This document shows, one piece after another, positions 26,501 to 34,033 of a DNA stretch of 64,000 nucleotides. Source of the stretch: DASRAJ01 sp035638255. Its GTDB lineage: Bacteria > Bacteroidota > Bacteroidia > Chitinophagales > UBA10324. The notes under the pieces are model-generated. The model was not told the origin of the DNA. It ran no database searches and worked only from the letters and a program-made list of their open reading frames with translations. Positions within the stretch are counted from its first letter, which is position 1, and the number at the start of each line of letters is the position of its first letter. A program made the position numbers and the translations under genes. The stretch spans positions 1-64,000 of the forward strand of contig DASRAJ010000108.1 in the NCBI GenBank assembly GCA_035638255.1, given 5' to 3'.

Positions 26501-26847
26501 CTGAATTTTCCTTTCTGATAATTGTATGAAGACAAACCACCGTCGCCGGTAGCGATCCAAATTATTCCATCGCGGTCTTCGAACAGATCGTGAATTTCAT
26601 TTCCCGAAAGAGAAGAAGAATCACGGGGAATATTTTTAAAGACAATCAATTCTTTTCCATCGTAGCGATTCAGTCCCTCATCCGTACCAAACCACATGAA
26701 GCCACGATTGTCTTTCAGGATACATCGAACGCGATTGTTTGAGAGTCCATCTGCGGTGTTCAAATGGTGGAAGACCGGTATAGTGTGTTGGGCGAAAGAA
26801 AAATTTACGCATACCAGAAAAAGCAAGATCGGTTTAATGAACTTCAC
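23581..26847 (-). CDS. Ligand-sensor hybrid histidine kinase (Reg_prop / Y_Y_Y / HisKA_3 / HATPase)
   Basis: A 1088-residue sensor kinase from a GTG start with a signal peptide (VKFIKPILLF to FAQ). Residues about 20-740 are two-component-regulator propeller repeats (NTADGLSNNRVRCILKD; RGFMWFGTDEGLNRYDG), followed by a Y_Y_Y domain (about 765-830) and one membrane helix (about 845-865). The HisKA_3 domain contains the phospho-acceptor H897 in AQDLHDDFG. The HATPase has the N box ELLNNSIKHS and the G1 box DNGKGF (about 1035). The periplasmic propeller probably senses a polymer or small ligand. It pairs with the NarL-type regulator just downstream. Unlike classical hybrid systems it lacks its own receiver and HTH. 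Confidence 0.93.
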   Translation of the reverse strand: MKFIKPILLFLVCVNFSFAQHTIPVFHHLNTADGLSNNRVRCILKDNRGFMWFGTDEGLNRYDGKELIVFKNIPRDSSSLSGNEIHDLFEDRDGIIWIATGDGGLSSYNYQKGKFRQYHIHISGSDGSVANSINAIAQKGEDKLWIATDKAGLYLFDKKRGTFQILSQTISGINREYANKAYSYFDLATDSIGNTYFGTLTFSLLVARTDSFPVTKAIKEYPYPANSINCIFIDNKKRVWLGAWDNALHEYNAKTNSPDKIGAGISTILLNKNDVLTYSGDEIISINEDQKEWLWLGSRHSGLYLFNPITKEIFNQKKNLGDPGSLSSNTVRCIYRDNANRMWVGTDAGIDIYDPLLNQFEVVPLKKIIADAGEDETVYDFFQDENSFYIATSKGLLIRKFLRLPSPDASVRGVGQTDQFIRKTFSYNKEELSITKIFRDNQGTLYLGTNKTAFILDTKNLSIKTFNCSYKRKEDDFNFFNIPSSRIVSMAEGNWNDHDVLWICPYGHGVGVFDKKTWSGMVSTLNIPDNMENLVRKVFVDSKNNCWLLCAAKGLGQGVSCPVAPALKNLWTKENFQSKTILLDSAFLRTEFAEQNPAGSFSLRPNNLYDMIENTDGTYWITSSTGLFLFNPDLNSSSMGKLGGTFTSYSSDHPDMNGLMKDKNENLWIIVSGGLEFFDVKKKQFHFFGFKEGIPGEGVQRYFYRGHDGFVYAGGNGYFIRFRPEEIKFNLASPEIAITHFKIFDKPSDSLLLQQEINLSYRKNFFSFEFAALNYTDPDANQYAYQLEGVDHDWVFSGNRNFASYTNLHGGHYVFRVKAANNNGVWNEEGMSVPVYIKPPLWQYVWFYPSLILIFVVAGFFIYRNRVQRLRKQQEEKLRTEIEAQEHERVRIAQDLHDDFGTRISALKIYMSTLEKYLDTKSEEAVAVQESARSIVNEAMTDLRTLLMNLSPKTLEMHGFHAAVHDLVNRLNHTGMFEVELDVDHSVQRFDKKSELALYRITQELLNNSIKHSQCTEISIQLLQRDGMLVLTYSDNGKGFDKSQLKEKGFGLKNIENRVSLTGGKIFWDTAPGRGISVTVEVPNNPTQ

Positions 26848-26851
26848 TCTA

Positions 26852-26859
26852 TAAATTTA
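26852..26859 (-). promoter_or_regulatory. Possible -7 box TAAATTTA abutting the kinase gene
   Basis: TAAATTTA matches TAnnTTTG with one mismatch and sits four bases before the GTG start, the same close spacing as at ispG, the permease gene and the gene at 59880. Weak on its own. Confidence 0.25.
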
Positions 26860-26873
26860 GGAAAGTCAATTCG

Positions 26874-27170
26874 ATACGTCATTGCGAGGAAAATTGCGTT
26901 GGCATTGCAGTGGAGCTTTCTGACCTGTCCCGATTTTTCTTCGGGATGCAATCTCCATTCTATACGTCATTGCGAGGAAAACTGCGTTGGCATTGCAGTG
27001 GAGTTTTCCGACCTGTCCCGATTTTTCTTCGGGAAGCAATCTCCCGGACTTTGGCGATGAATTGGAGGGGATTGCTTTCCGAAAAATCGGAACAGGTCGT
27101 CGCCCCCACGCAATGTATCTGTCCTTCGCTCCTTACAATGACGATTATTCGCTCCTCGAGATGACGATTG
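26874..27170. repeat. 88-bp tandem repeat plus inverted partner, GTCATTGCGAGG type
   Basis: Two direct copies (26874-26956 and 26962-27044, offset 88, four mismatches over 83 bp) begin ATACGTCATTGCGAGGAAAA and end GCAATCTCC; each contains the palindromic TCCCGA...TCGGGA. From about 27062 a partial inverted copy runs GGGGATTGCTTTCCGAAAAA...CAGGTCG and ends CAATGACG near 27142. The element resembles the GTCATTGCGAGG...GCAATCTC dispersed repeat of many bacterial genomes. It fills most of the 423-bp divergent gap between the kinase and T9SS genes. Confidence 0.8.
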
Positions 27171-27176
27171 GTGTTT

Positions 27177-27270
27177 CTCCCCCAAAGTAGGGACATTCAA
27201 ATTCCCCACTTCACGTCTTTTATTCGCCTGTATCACGACGATAGATTTGCTGTCGCAAAAACTTCCAATC
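27177..27270 (+). promoter_or_regulatory. Conserved 94-nt leader of T9SS gene, copy A
   Basis: From CTCCCCCAAA (27177) to the ATG at 27271 this leader aligns without gaps to 29038-29131. The first 47 nt are identical at 44 positions and end in CACGTCTTTTAT; then come 18 unlike nt, then an identical -7 box TAGATTTG (27242-27249) followed by CT. Conservation of the boxes but not the spacer argues for a working promoter with an upstream control block containing TCCC...GGGA arms. Confidence 0.7.
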
Positions 27271-28896
27271 ATGAAAAAACTACACTACCCACTGCTCATC
27301 ATCATTGCAGCAATGATGATGACGAATGCCTCTCAGGGGCAAACCATTTACTGCAAGTACGGAGTAATTGGAACAACCGGAGATTGCCCGTCAACAATAG
27401 TTGTCGGTGGTAATATTTGTGTCACATGCGATAATGTTTGTGGCGCAAAGACTAATCTGATCATAAAAAATACTACCTGCAACATTCGTGTCAAAAGGTT
27501 AGATGGCAATTGTGCTGAATGCGGCACCGCCGATGATGTATACTATGACTGGGCTGATTTTGACTCGGATAACTCACCCAAAACATGGACAACATCGTCG
27601 GGTAATAAGTTTGTTTTGCAGAATTCATCAAATCATGACACCACACTTCATTTTACAGTAGTCAATGTCTCTGACACACCTAAGATCATTATTCTGCAAT
27701 TGAATTCAACGTATGTATGGAACGTCAATCCGCCGATACCAAATGCTCTTAATTTTAATCCTTATGAATACAGGGATTTCGACATCACTGTAACTGTTCC
27801 CGGGGGAACTGCTGCCGGCACTTCAAATGTATTTACTCTTTTTGCCGCTACGAATGGAGTAGCTAACTCCCAATCACAGGCTTCAGCAAGTATCACTGTA
27901 GTGCAATCTTTTCTTTCAGCTTCGGTCAGCTCGACAGATGTTACCTGCCACGGCAACGGGAGTGCAAGCATAAACGCAAGCGGAGGAATATCACCTTACA
28001 GCTATGCCTGGAGCAACGGTGCCACCACTCAAAACATCAATGGATTATCAGCAGGAGCATACACATGTACTGTGACTGATAATGCAGGCGCTATGGTGGC
28101 AGTCCCGGTTGACATCGGAGGCTACGAACTGCCACTACTAAGTATCAATCCAACGGGAACGGTGAGCATCTGTAGTGGCTCATCTATAACGCTGGTCGCT
28201 AACTATGATCCCAACGTAACCTACCAATGGAGAAAAGGAAACAAGAACGTTAATGGCGCCACCAATCAAACTTACACGGTGAAGCAGGCATCTAATTATT
28301 CTGTGAGAGAAACAGACAGTAACGGCTGCAGCGCAACATCAGCACCTACCACCATCGTCGTAAATCAGGCGCCCACCGCCACCATCACTGCTCCCGATGG
28401 ACTCGATCTTTGCGGGCATAGTAGTTTGCCGTTGCAGGCAAGTAATGGTACTACTTATATGTGGCAAAAAGGACAAAACATCATCCAGGGCGCAACCAAT
28501 CAAACTTACTATGCTACTTCCAAAGGCAGCTACAAAGTGACTGTCACCAACCAATACGGATGCAGCAAGACATCAGCCGGAGCTAAAGTGGTCAAAACAT
28601 GCAGAGAAGATGAGCCAGGCACCGAACTTTCTAATACTGAATTGATGATCTATCCCAATCCCAGCAATGGAAAGTTTACACTTGATATTGTGCTGAACAA
28701 TGCTGACAACACAGAAGTAACAATAAATGTAACTGACCTTCTCGGACAATTGGTGTATGAGCAGATAATTCCTGCCGGAGATGGAGAACTGCATAAAGAA
28801 ATTCAACTCGATGCTGTCCAGGCAGGGATATATTTCGTGAAGGTGAGGTTGAATGACGATGTATACTCCCGCAAGTTGGTAATTACAAGACAGTAG
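27271..28896 (+). CDS. Secreted SprB/Ig-like repeat protein with T9SS type A sorting domain
   Basis: A 541-residue protein. The ATG at 27271 begins MKKLHYPLLI, the same signal peptide type as the gene at 29132; the in-frame TTG at 27247 lies inside the -7 box and is rejected. A cysteine-rich N-terminal region follows (CKYGV..., VCGAKTNL, CAECG). One SprB-type repeat is at about residues 218-276 (SSTDVTCHGNGSASINASGG ... YTCTVTDNAGA). Two Ig-like units follow (SINPTGTVSICSGSS; TITAPDGLDLCGHSS), then a T9SS C-terminal domain (LMIYPNPSNGKFTLDI to SRKLVITRQ). SprB repeats are typical of gliding adhesins, so surface display is likely. Confidence 0.87.
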   Translation: MKKLHYPLLIIIAAMMMTNASQGQTIYCKYGVIGTTGDCPSTIVVGGNICVTCDNVCGAKTNLIIKNTTCNIRVKRLDGNCAECGTADDVYYDWADFDSDNSPKTWTTSSGNKFVLQNSSNHDTTLHFTVVNVSDTPKIIILQLNSTYVWNVNPPIPNALNFNPYEYRDFDITVTVPGGTAAGTSNVFTLFAATNGVANSQSQASASITVVQSFLSASVSSTDVTCHGNGSASINASGGISPYSYAWSNGATTQNINGLSAGAYTCTVTDNAGAMVAVPVDIGGYELPLLSINPTGTVSICSGSSITLVANYDPNVTYQWRKGNKNVNGATNQTYTVKQASNYSVRETDSNGCSATSAPTTIVVNQAPTATITAPDGLDLCGHSSLPLQASNGTTYMWQKGQNIIQGATNQTYYATSKGSYKVTVTNQYGCSKTSAGAKVVKTCREDEPGTELSNTELMIYPNPSNGKFTLDIVLNNADNTEVTINVTDLLGQLVYEQIIPAGDGELHKEIQLDAVQAGIYFVKVRLNDDVYSRKLVITRQ

Positions 28897-28979
28897 TTTT
28901 CATTCACTTTCATTTTGCTGTTAGAAATTCTCCTTCGGTAAAGCTTGTGAAGGAATAATCAAATGAAATTTGGATGGAA

Positions 28980-29013
28980 CAAACAACCCTGAAAAAATCA
29001 TCAGGGTTGTTTG
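28980..29013 (+). terminator. Terminator hairpin with a perfect 13-bp stem
   Basis: CAAACAACCCTGA (28980-28992) pairs perfectly with TCAGGGTTGTTTG (29001-29013) across an 8-nt loop, 84 bp after the T9SS gene stop. There is no long T run, but the stem is strong and it separates the two paralogous transcription units. Confidence 0.65.
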
Positions 29014-29037
29014 CTTGTCACATCACCCTTGGTTCAT

Positions 29038-29131
29038 CTCCCCCAAAATAGGGAGATTCAAATTCACCACTTCACGTCTTTTATCAGGGTATCTTGCAAG
29101 GGTAGATTTGCTCACACAAAATTCTTCAATC
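29038..29131 (+). promoter_or_regulatory. Conserved 94-nt leader of T9SS gene, copy B
   Basis: This leader is the counterpart of 27177-27270. It has the same length to the ATG, 44 of 47 matching bases upstream, an 18-nt diverged spacer, and an identical -7 box TAGATTTG at 29103-29110. The following gene also shares the MKKLHY start and much of the signal-peptide sequence at DNA level. Confidence 0.7.
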
Positions 29132-31624
29132 ATGAAAAAACTACACTACCTCATGCTTGTCATCATTGCAGCAATGATAATTCAAGCCAATACCATTCAA
29201 GCCCAAGCATTTCAATGGGTTACCACGGCAGGCGCACCATGCGCACTCGCCGTTAACGGAGTCGCCACTGACGGCAGCGGAAATATTTATGTAGTAGGAA
29301 CGTTTGATGGAACTGCAACAATTGGCTCTGTCACCCTTACCCAACACGATTCCATCTGCGGGTACTCCGATGCTTTCGTCGCAAAATATAACAGTGCAGG
29401 CACCGTCCTTTGGGCGAAGAGCGCCGGCGGATCAGGTGACGACGATGGAACCGCAATTTGCGTTGATGACTCCGGACATTGTTACATCACCGGGACTTTT
29501 CAATCGTCGGCGACTTTCGATTCTGATACATTGACGACCGCAACGGGCGGAACAGTTTTCGTTGCCAAATACAATACATCTGACGGCTCAGGAGTTTGGG
29601 CGAATGATGTAAGAACAAACTATGGCACCGGCTCAAATGCCATTGCAGTACGTGCCAGCAAAGTTTGTATTGCAGGATGGTTCTATGTTAATGCCTTTAT
29701 TGGTGAGGACACTCTTGACGATGGCGACACCGATCCTATGCTGGCAGCTTTCAGCAGCTACACCGGCGATGAGCTGTGGGGCCGGCGTACCGGTCACTAC
29801 CTTGTTGTAGAAGATGCGCAGGATGTTGTCATTGATGCATCAGGAAACGTGTACTACTGCGGAAGTTTCGGTAACACCGGTTATTTCAGCAGCGTGAAAT
29901 ACCCGGGATCACTTACCTATCCACCGCAATCAATCACTGCTAATGGATCCCCTGATTTTTTCATTGCCAAATATGGCGGCGGCGGAGAACTGCTATATGT
30001 AATCCATGCCGACGGAGGAACTTCAACGATTGCAACAGCACTGGAGGTGGATGGGAGCGGTAATATTTATTGTGCAGGAACTTTCACAGGCACTCTATCA
30101 GTCGGAAGTCTTTCAGTCACTGCTTACAGCAACAGGGATGTCTTCGTTTTACAATTGGCGGGTGCATCACCAACCTGGCTGGTGCAAGCCGGAAATATTT
30201 CTGCAAGCGTTGCTGAGCTTGTGAGTGGAATTGCAATTGACACTTCAGGCAACTCATACATTGTTGGAGCTTTCGGCGGCTGGGAAAGCGAAAGTTGGAA
30301 AACTGTTTTCGGAGCTGACACACTTGTTGGTTTCTATGGTTCCGACATCTATGTGGCCAAATTAAACAGCAGCGGAGTGTTTCAGTGGGCGGAAGATGCA
30401 GGAGGTTACAACCCGAGTGATTATGGATATGATTTGGCTTTAGATGGCTCAGGTAACATTTATGTCGGAGGATTATTGGACTGCAACTATGGAGCGGTCG
30501 GATATTTTTCTCACGTCAGCTATTCAGGGGCCGGCAGCGCAGGATTTCTTGGAAAGATGAAAACTAATCTTCACACCGGAAGTGTTTCAGCTTCCTATTG
30601 TTCCGGCGCAGCAGTCAATGTTTCCTACACAGCAGATGTTACTTTCAATACCGGGAATGTTTTCACCGCGCAATTATCAGATGAGAATGGCCATTTCAAT
30701 TCACCGGTTACCATCGGAACAAAAAGCTCGAAGAAATCGGGAACCATCTATGCAACCATTCCTATCGGAACAACTACGGGAACGAAGTATCGTATTCGCG
30801 TAATTGGATCAAGCCCATCCACTGTTGGAAATGATAATGGAAAAAATATTTCAATCGGCACAATGCCTGATGTTACAGTCACTCCTCCGGGTCCGGTTTC
30901 GGTTTGCAAACCGGCAACCGCCGATCTGAGCGTCAGCAGTTGCAGCGGATGTTTTTACCAATGGTATAAATCGAGTACGCCACAGAGCGGGGCAACAACA
31001 ACTTCATTCTCTGCAGGCAAAACCGGCTCCTATAAAGTTATCGTCACAACCAGTACAGGTTGCAGTGCTGCATCGGCTTTGGTTTCAGTTACCGTAAATC
31101 CTCTGCCGACTGCAACCATCAGTCCTTCCGGCACCGTTGACATTTGCTCAACGGGTAGTGTAGTACTCACCGCGAATTCCGGTGCCGGACTTTCTTACAA
31201 GTGGAAGAAAGGAACGGCATACATCAGCGGGGCGACTGACATCACGTACACAGCTACCACTACCGGAACTTACAAAGTGGAAGTTACCGATGCGAATGGA
31301 TGCAGCAAAGCTTCGGGTGCAACAAAAGTGATCAAGACGTGCAGAGAAGGTGATTTGGTTTCGGGAGAAAATTCTGAATCAGCAATTGTGTTGTATCCAA
31401 ATCCTGCGAGTGAAAAGTTAATGATTAATTGTTCATCGTTAATTGTTCTCACGATTGAAGTGTATGATGCATTGGGAAGAAAAGTTTCAGAGAACAAAAT
31501 TTCTGATGGTGAATCAGTATCTGTATTTTCCATTGATGTTTCATCATTTAACCCCGGCGTTTATTTCATTCGGTTGATGATGCAGAATGGAACTGGTGTT
31601 TCGCAGAAGTTTGTGAAGAATTAA
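29132..31624 (+). CDS. Secreted SBBP propeller/Ig-like protein with T9SS type A sorting domain
   Basis: An 830-residue protein; ATG 29132 (MKKLHYLMLVI) is chosen over an upstream in-frame start at 28970, which would run through the terminator and promoter of this unit. The signal peptide ends near IQAQA. Residues about 24-460 carry SBBP-type repeats (VATDGSGNIYVVGTFDG; VAKYNSAGTVLWAKSAGGSG). A middle domain (TGSVSASYCSGAAVNVSYT) and two Ig-like units (VTPPGPVSVCKPAT; TISPSGTVDICSTG) precede the T9SS domain (IVLYPNPASEKLMINC to GVSQKFVKN). The architecture resembles the proteins at 6143 and 45364, while the leader resembles that at 27271. Confidence 0.88.
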   Translation: MKKLHYLMLVIIAAMIIQANTIQAQAFQWVTTAGAPCALAVNGVATDGSGNIYVVGTFDGTATIGSVTLTQHDSICGYSDAFVAKYNSAGTVLWAKSAGGSGDDDGTAICVDDSGHCYITGTFQSSATFDSDTLTTATGGTVFVAKYNTSDGSGVWANDVRTNYGTGSNAIAVRASKVCIAGWFYVNAFIGEDTLDDGDTDPMLAAFSSYTGDELWGRRTGHYLVVEDAQDVVIDASGNVYYCGSFGNTGYFSSVKYPGSLTYPPQSITANGSPDFFIAKYGGGGELLYVIHADGGTSTIATALEVDGSGNIYCAGTFTGTLSVGSLSVTAYSNRDVFVLQLAGASPTWLVQAGNISASVAELVSGIAIDTSGNSYIVGAFGGWESESWKTVFGADTLVGFYGSDIYVAKLNSSGVFQWAEDAGGYNPSDYGYDLALDGSGNIYVGGLLDCNYGAVGYFSHVSYSGAGSAGFLGKMKTNLHTGSVSASYCSGAAVNVSYTADVTFNTGNVFTAQLSDENGHFNSPVTIGTKSSKKSGTIYATIPIGTTTGTKYRIRVIGSSPSTVGNDNGKNISIGTMPDVTVTPPGPVSVCKPATADLSVSSCSGCFYQWYKSSTPQSGATTTSFSAGKTGSYKVIVTTSTGCSAASALVSVTVNPLPTATISPSGTVDICSTGSVVLTANSGAGLSYKWKKGTAYISGATDITYTATTTGTYKVEVTDANGCSKASGATKVIKTCREGDLVSGENSESAIVLYPNPASEKLMINCSSLIVLTIEVYDALGRKVSENKISDGESVSVFSIDVSSFNPGVYFIRLMMQNGTGVSQKFVKN

Positions 31625-31644
31625 TTGGTGAGAATTAAAATTTG

Positions 31645-31676
31645 AAAAGCCGTCGCATAATTTGTGGCGGCTTTTT
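31645..31676 (+). terminator. Rho-independent terminator
   Basis: AAAAGCCGTC (31645-31654) pairs with GGCGGCTTTT (from 31666) with one G-U pair, and five T residues end the structure. It terminates the T9SS gene ending at 31624. Confidence 0.75.
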
Positions 31677-31805
31677 ATTATCAGAAACAATGACACTCCT
31701 GTGAAATCTTTTCTGCCATAGTGCTTTCAAAAAAATCCAAAACCCAAAGAATAAATTCTCAACGACCAAAGAGCGGAACATTCATTGCCAAAAGGTTTAA
31801 ATTTC

Positions 31806-32183
31806 TCATCGTATTTGTGATATAAACATAATCGGTTTTTCTTTTTGCCAATCCTCTGGTTCTAATCTCAGAAAATAACTGTCCCGGTAGTCAGTTGTCT
31901 TAATAACTATTTCAATATAGCGTCCTCTAATTGAATCAAGAGGCAATTGAAAATTTCTCACTGCAGAATCTAATAATACATTGTAGACAACACTCCTTTT
32001 ACTTCTATCGCGTTTAAGAGTCTGTTCAACTGATATTGATTTTATTCTCCTTGTTGAATCTTCTAAGTTCACAATCCTATTTGAGGTAGAAAAGAAATAA
32101 CCCGATTTAAAGCACCCACAAAATACCTGGAGGAGTACTAAGCAAATGATTAAATGAATCAAATATATTTTCTTAGACCACAC
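31806..32183 (-). CDS. Small putative lipoprotein, function unknown
   Basis: A 125-residue protein starting at GTG. A hydrophobic stretch (residues 6-22) ends VFCGC, which can serve as a lipobox with the acceptor Cys at about 24. The mature part includes RIVNLEDSTRRIKSISVEQ, FQLPLDSIRGRYIEIVIKT and the tail RLEPEDWQKEKPIMFISQIR; no family is recognised. It ends well before the upstream T9SS terminator and starts 25 bp after the sucD stop on the same strand, so it may be read through from sucD. Expression is uncertain. Confidence 0.55.
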   Translation of the reverse strand: MWSKKIYLIHLIICLVLLQVFCGCFKSGYFFSTSNRIVNLEDSTRRIKSISVEQTLKRDRSKRSVVYNVLLDSAVRNFQLPLDSIRGRYIEIVIKTTDYRDSYFLRLEPEDWQKEKPIMFISQIR

Positions 32184-32208
32184 TCTAAGGATTTTTTAAT
32201 ACCCGAAA

Positions 32209-33096
32209 CTATTTCAGAACTTTCGCCATCATCTCTCCAATCACTGCAGGACTATCTGCAACTGTGATTCCGCAATCCCGAAGTATATTCATTTTCGCAA
32301 TCGCTGTATCTTCTGTGCCGCCGATGATAGCGCCGGCATGACCCATTCTTCTGCCCGGAGGTGCTGTTTGTCCCGCAATGAAACCAACTACAGGCTTTGC
32401 TTTGTCTGGCGAAGCCTTAACGTAATCACGGAACCATCGCGCTGCTTCTGCTTCCATGCCGCCACCGATTTCTCCGATCATCACAATGCCATCCGTTTCA
32501 GAATCATTCATGAACATCTCAACGGCTTCACGAGTGGTGGTTCCAATGATGGGATCACCTCCGATTCCAATTGCAGTGGAAATTCCCAATCCTGTTCTGC
32601 AAACCTGGTCGGCTGCTTCATACGTGAGCGTCCCTGACTTAGAAATAATTCCTACTCTCCCTTTCTTAAAAACAAACCCCGGCATGATGCCAACTTTGGC
32701 TTCACCGGGAGTAATAACGCCGGGACAATTCGGTCCAATCAAACGACAATCTTTTCCATTTATAAATTCTTTCGCCTTCACCATATCCTGCACAGGAATT
32801 CCTTCGGTGATGCAGACGATCACTTTGATTCCGGCATCAGCGGCTTCCATGATCGCATCAGCGGCAAATGCGGGCGGAACAAAAATGATAGAGACATCAG
32901 CACCGGTTTGCCTCCATGCTTCTTCAACAGTATTGAATACAGGTTTGTCAAGATGCTTTTGGCCGCCTTTACCGGGAGTAACCCCACCAACGACATTGGT
33001 TCCATACTCGATCATTTGGGTGGCGTGAAAGGTTCCCTCCTGACCGGTGAATCCCTGCACAATTACTTTGGAATTTTTATTAACGAGAACGCTCAT
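32209..33096 (-). CDS. sucD: Succinyl-CoA ligase [ADP-forming] subunit alpha
   Basis: A 295-residue protein, the usual length for SucD. It has the CoA-binding N-terminal fold (VIVQGFTGQEGTFH, residues 11-24), PPAFAADAI, IGPNCPGVITPGE (120-132) and the phosphohistidine H253 in MGHAGAIIGG. With SucB/SucC it makes succinate, ATP and CoA from succinyl-CoA in the TCA cycle. The beta-subunit gene sucC is not adjacent; separation of the two is common in Bacteroidota. The upstream region holds GAATGGT repeats and an AATGGCTAAAT hairpin. Confidence 0.96.
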   Translation of the reverse strand: MSVLVNKNSKVIVQGFTGQEGTFHATQMIEYGTNVVGGVTPGKGGQKHLDKPVFNTVEEAWRQTGADVSIIFVPPAFAADAIMEAADAGIKVIVCITEGIPVQDMVKAKEFINGKDCRLIGPNCPGVITPGEAKVGIMPGFVFKKGRVGIISKSGTLTYEAADQVCRTGLGISTAIGIGGDPIIGTTTREAVEMFMNDSETDGIVMIGEIGGGMEAEAARWFRDYVKASPDKAKPVVGFIAGQTAPPGRRMGHAGAIIGGTEDTAIAKMNILRDCGITVADSPAVIGEMMAKVLK

Positions 33097-33100
33097 TTGG

Positions 33101-33201
33101 TGAATGGTGAATGGTGAATGGTGAATAAAAAAATGGCTTAATGGCTAAATGGTTGGCGTCAGCATCAAATAACAATTTAGCCATTCAGCAATTTAGCCAT
33201 T
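33101..33201. repeat. GAATGGT tandem units and AATGGCTAAAT hairpin, copy 2
   Basis: About four GGTGAAT units (33099-33126) precede AATGGCTAAAT (33140-33150). Two inverted partners ATTTAGCCATT follow at 33175-33185 and 33191-33201, so alternative hairpins are possible. The element lies between sucD and the ABC ATPase gene. Confidence 0.75.
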
Positions 33202-33271
33202 CAATCAGTTAGCAATTGAAAATTTTGAAACGCCAAAGATAAAGTTTGCAATCTCGCGGCGTGAAACAAAT

Positions 33272-34033
33272 TCATTTTGCCAACTGCGCTTTGATTTCTT
33301 TGAGATACTTTGATGCGAAGATGAAATCATTGAGCGCCTGGTTATCTGCATTCAGCACGGTGCGCTTGTTTCCTTCCCATGCTTTTTCCCCGTTGTTCAG
33401 AAAGAGAATGTAATCCCCGATGCCGATCACTGAATTCATATCGTGTGTGTTTACGATGGTGGTGATGTTGAATTCTTCTGTGATGTCGTAAATGAGTTCA
33501 TCAATGAGAATAGAAGTTTGCGGATCAAGGCCGGAGTTGGGCTCATCGCAAAAAAGATACTTCGGATTCATCACGATGGCGCGCGCGATGCCGACCCGCT
33601 TCTTCATTCCGCCACTCAATTCACTCGGCATTAATTTATTTGTTCCAACCAGGTTCACCCGCTCGAGACAAGAGTTCACCTGTTTCATTTTTTCTCTTAG
33701 TGTATAGCTGGTAAACATCGTGAGCGGGAACATCACATTTTTCTCAACGGTCATTGAATCAAAGAGAGCGGCGCCCTGAAATAACATTCCGATTTCTTTT
33801 CTGATTTCCTTTTTATCCTTCTCCTCAAGATTTACAAAATCAATTTTTCCATCGTAAAGAATTTTTCCGCCTGATGGATGCATCAACCCCACCATGCATT
33901 TCATCAGTACAGTTTTTCCCGAGCCGCTCGTTCCAATGATGAGTGAAGTTTTACCCCGCTCAAAAATCCCCGAGATACCCCTGAGAACCTCCTTCTCGCC
34001 AAAAGATTTTTTTACATCCCTGATCTCGATCAT
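33272..34033 (-). CDS. ABC transporter ATP-binding protein, MlaF-like
   Basis: A 253-residue ATPase with Walker A GTSGSGKT (34-41), Q loop (MLFQGAALFDSMTV), signature LSGGMKKRVGIARA (from 139) and Walker B YLFCDEP (159-165). The sequence SGGMKKRVGIARAI and NSGLDPQTS are typical of the Mla/Ttg2 phospholipid transport ATPases. Its start overlaps the stop of the MlaE-like permease gene by four bases (ATGA), so the two make one complex at the inner membrane, probably moving lipids between the membranes. No MlaD-type (MCE) gene is adjacent here. Confidence 0.9.
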   Translation of the reverse strand: MIEIRDVKKSFGEKEVLRGISGIFERGKTSLIIGTSGSGKTVLMKCMVGLMHPSGGKILYDGKIDFVNLEEKDKKEIRKEIGMLFQGAALFDSMTVEKNVMFPLTMFTSYTLREKMKQVNSCLERVNLVGTNKLMPSELSGGMKKRVGIARAIVMNPKYLFCDEPNSGLDPQTSILIDELIYDITEEFNITTIVNTHDMNSVIGIGDYILFLNNGEKAWEGNKRTVLNADNQALNDFIFASKYLKEIKAQLAK

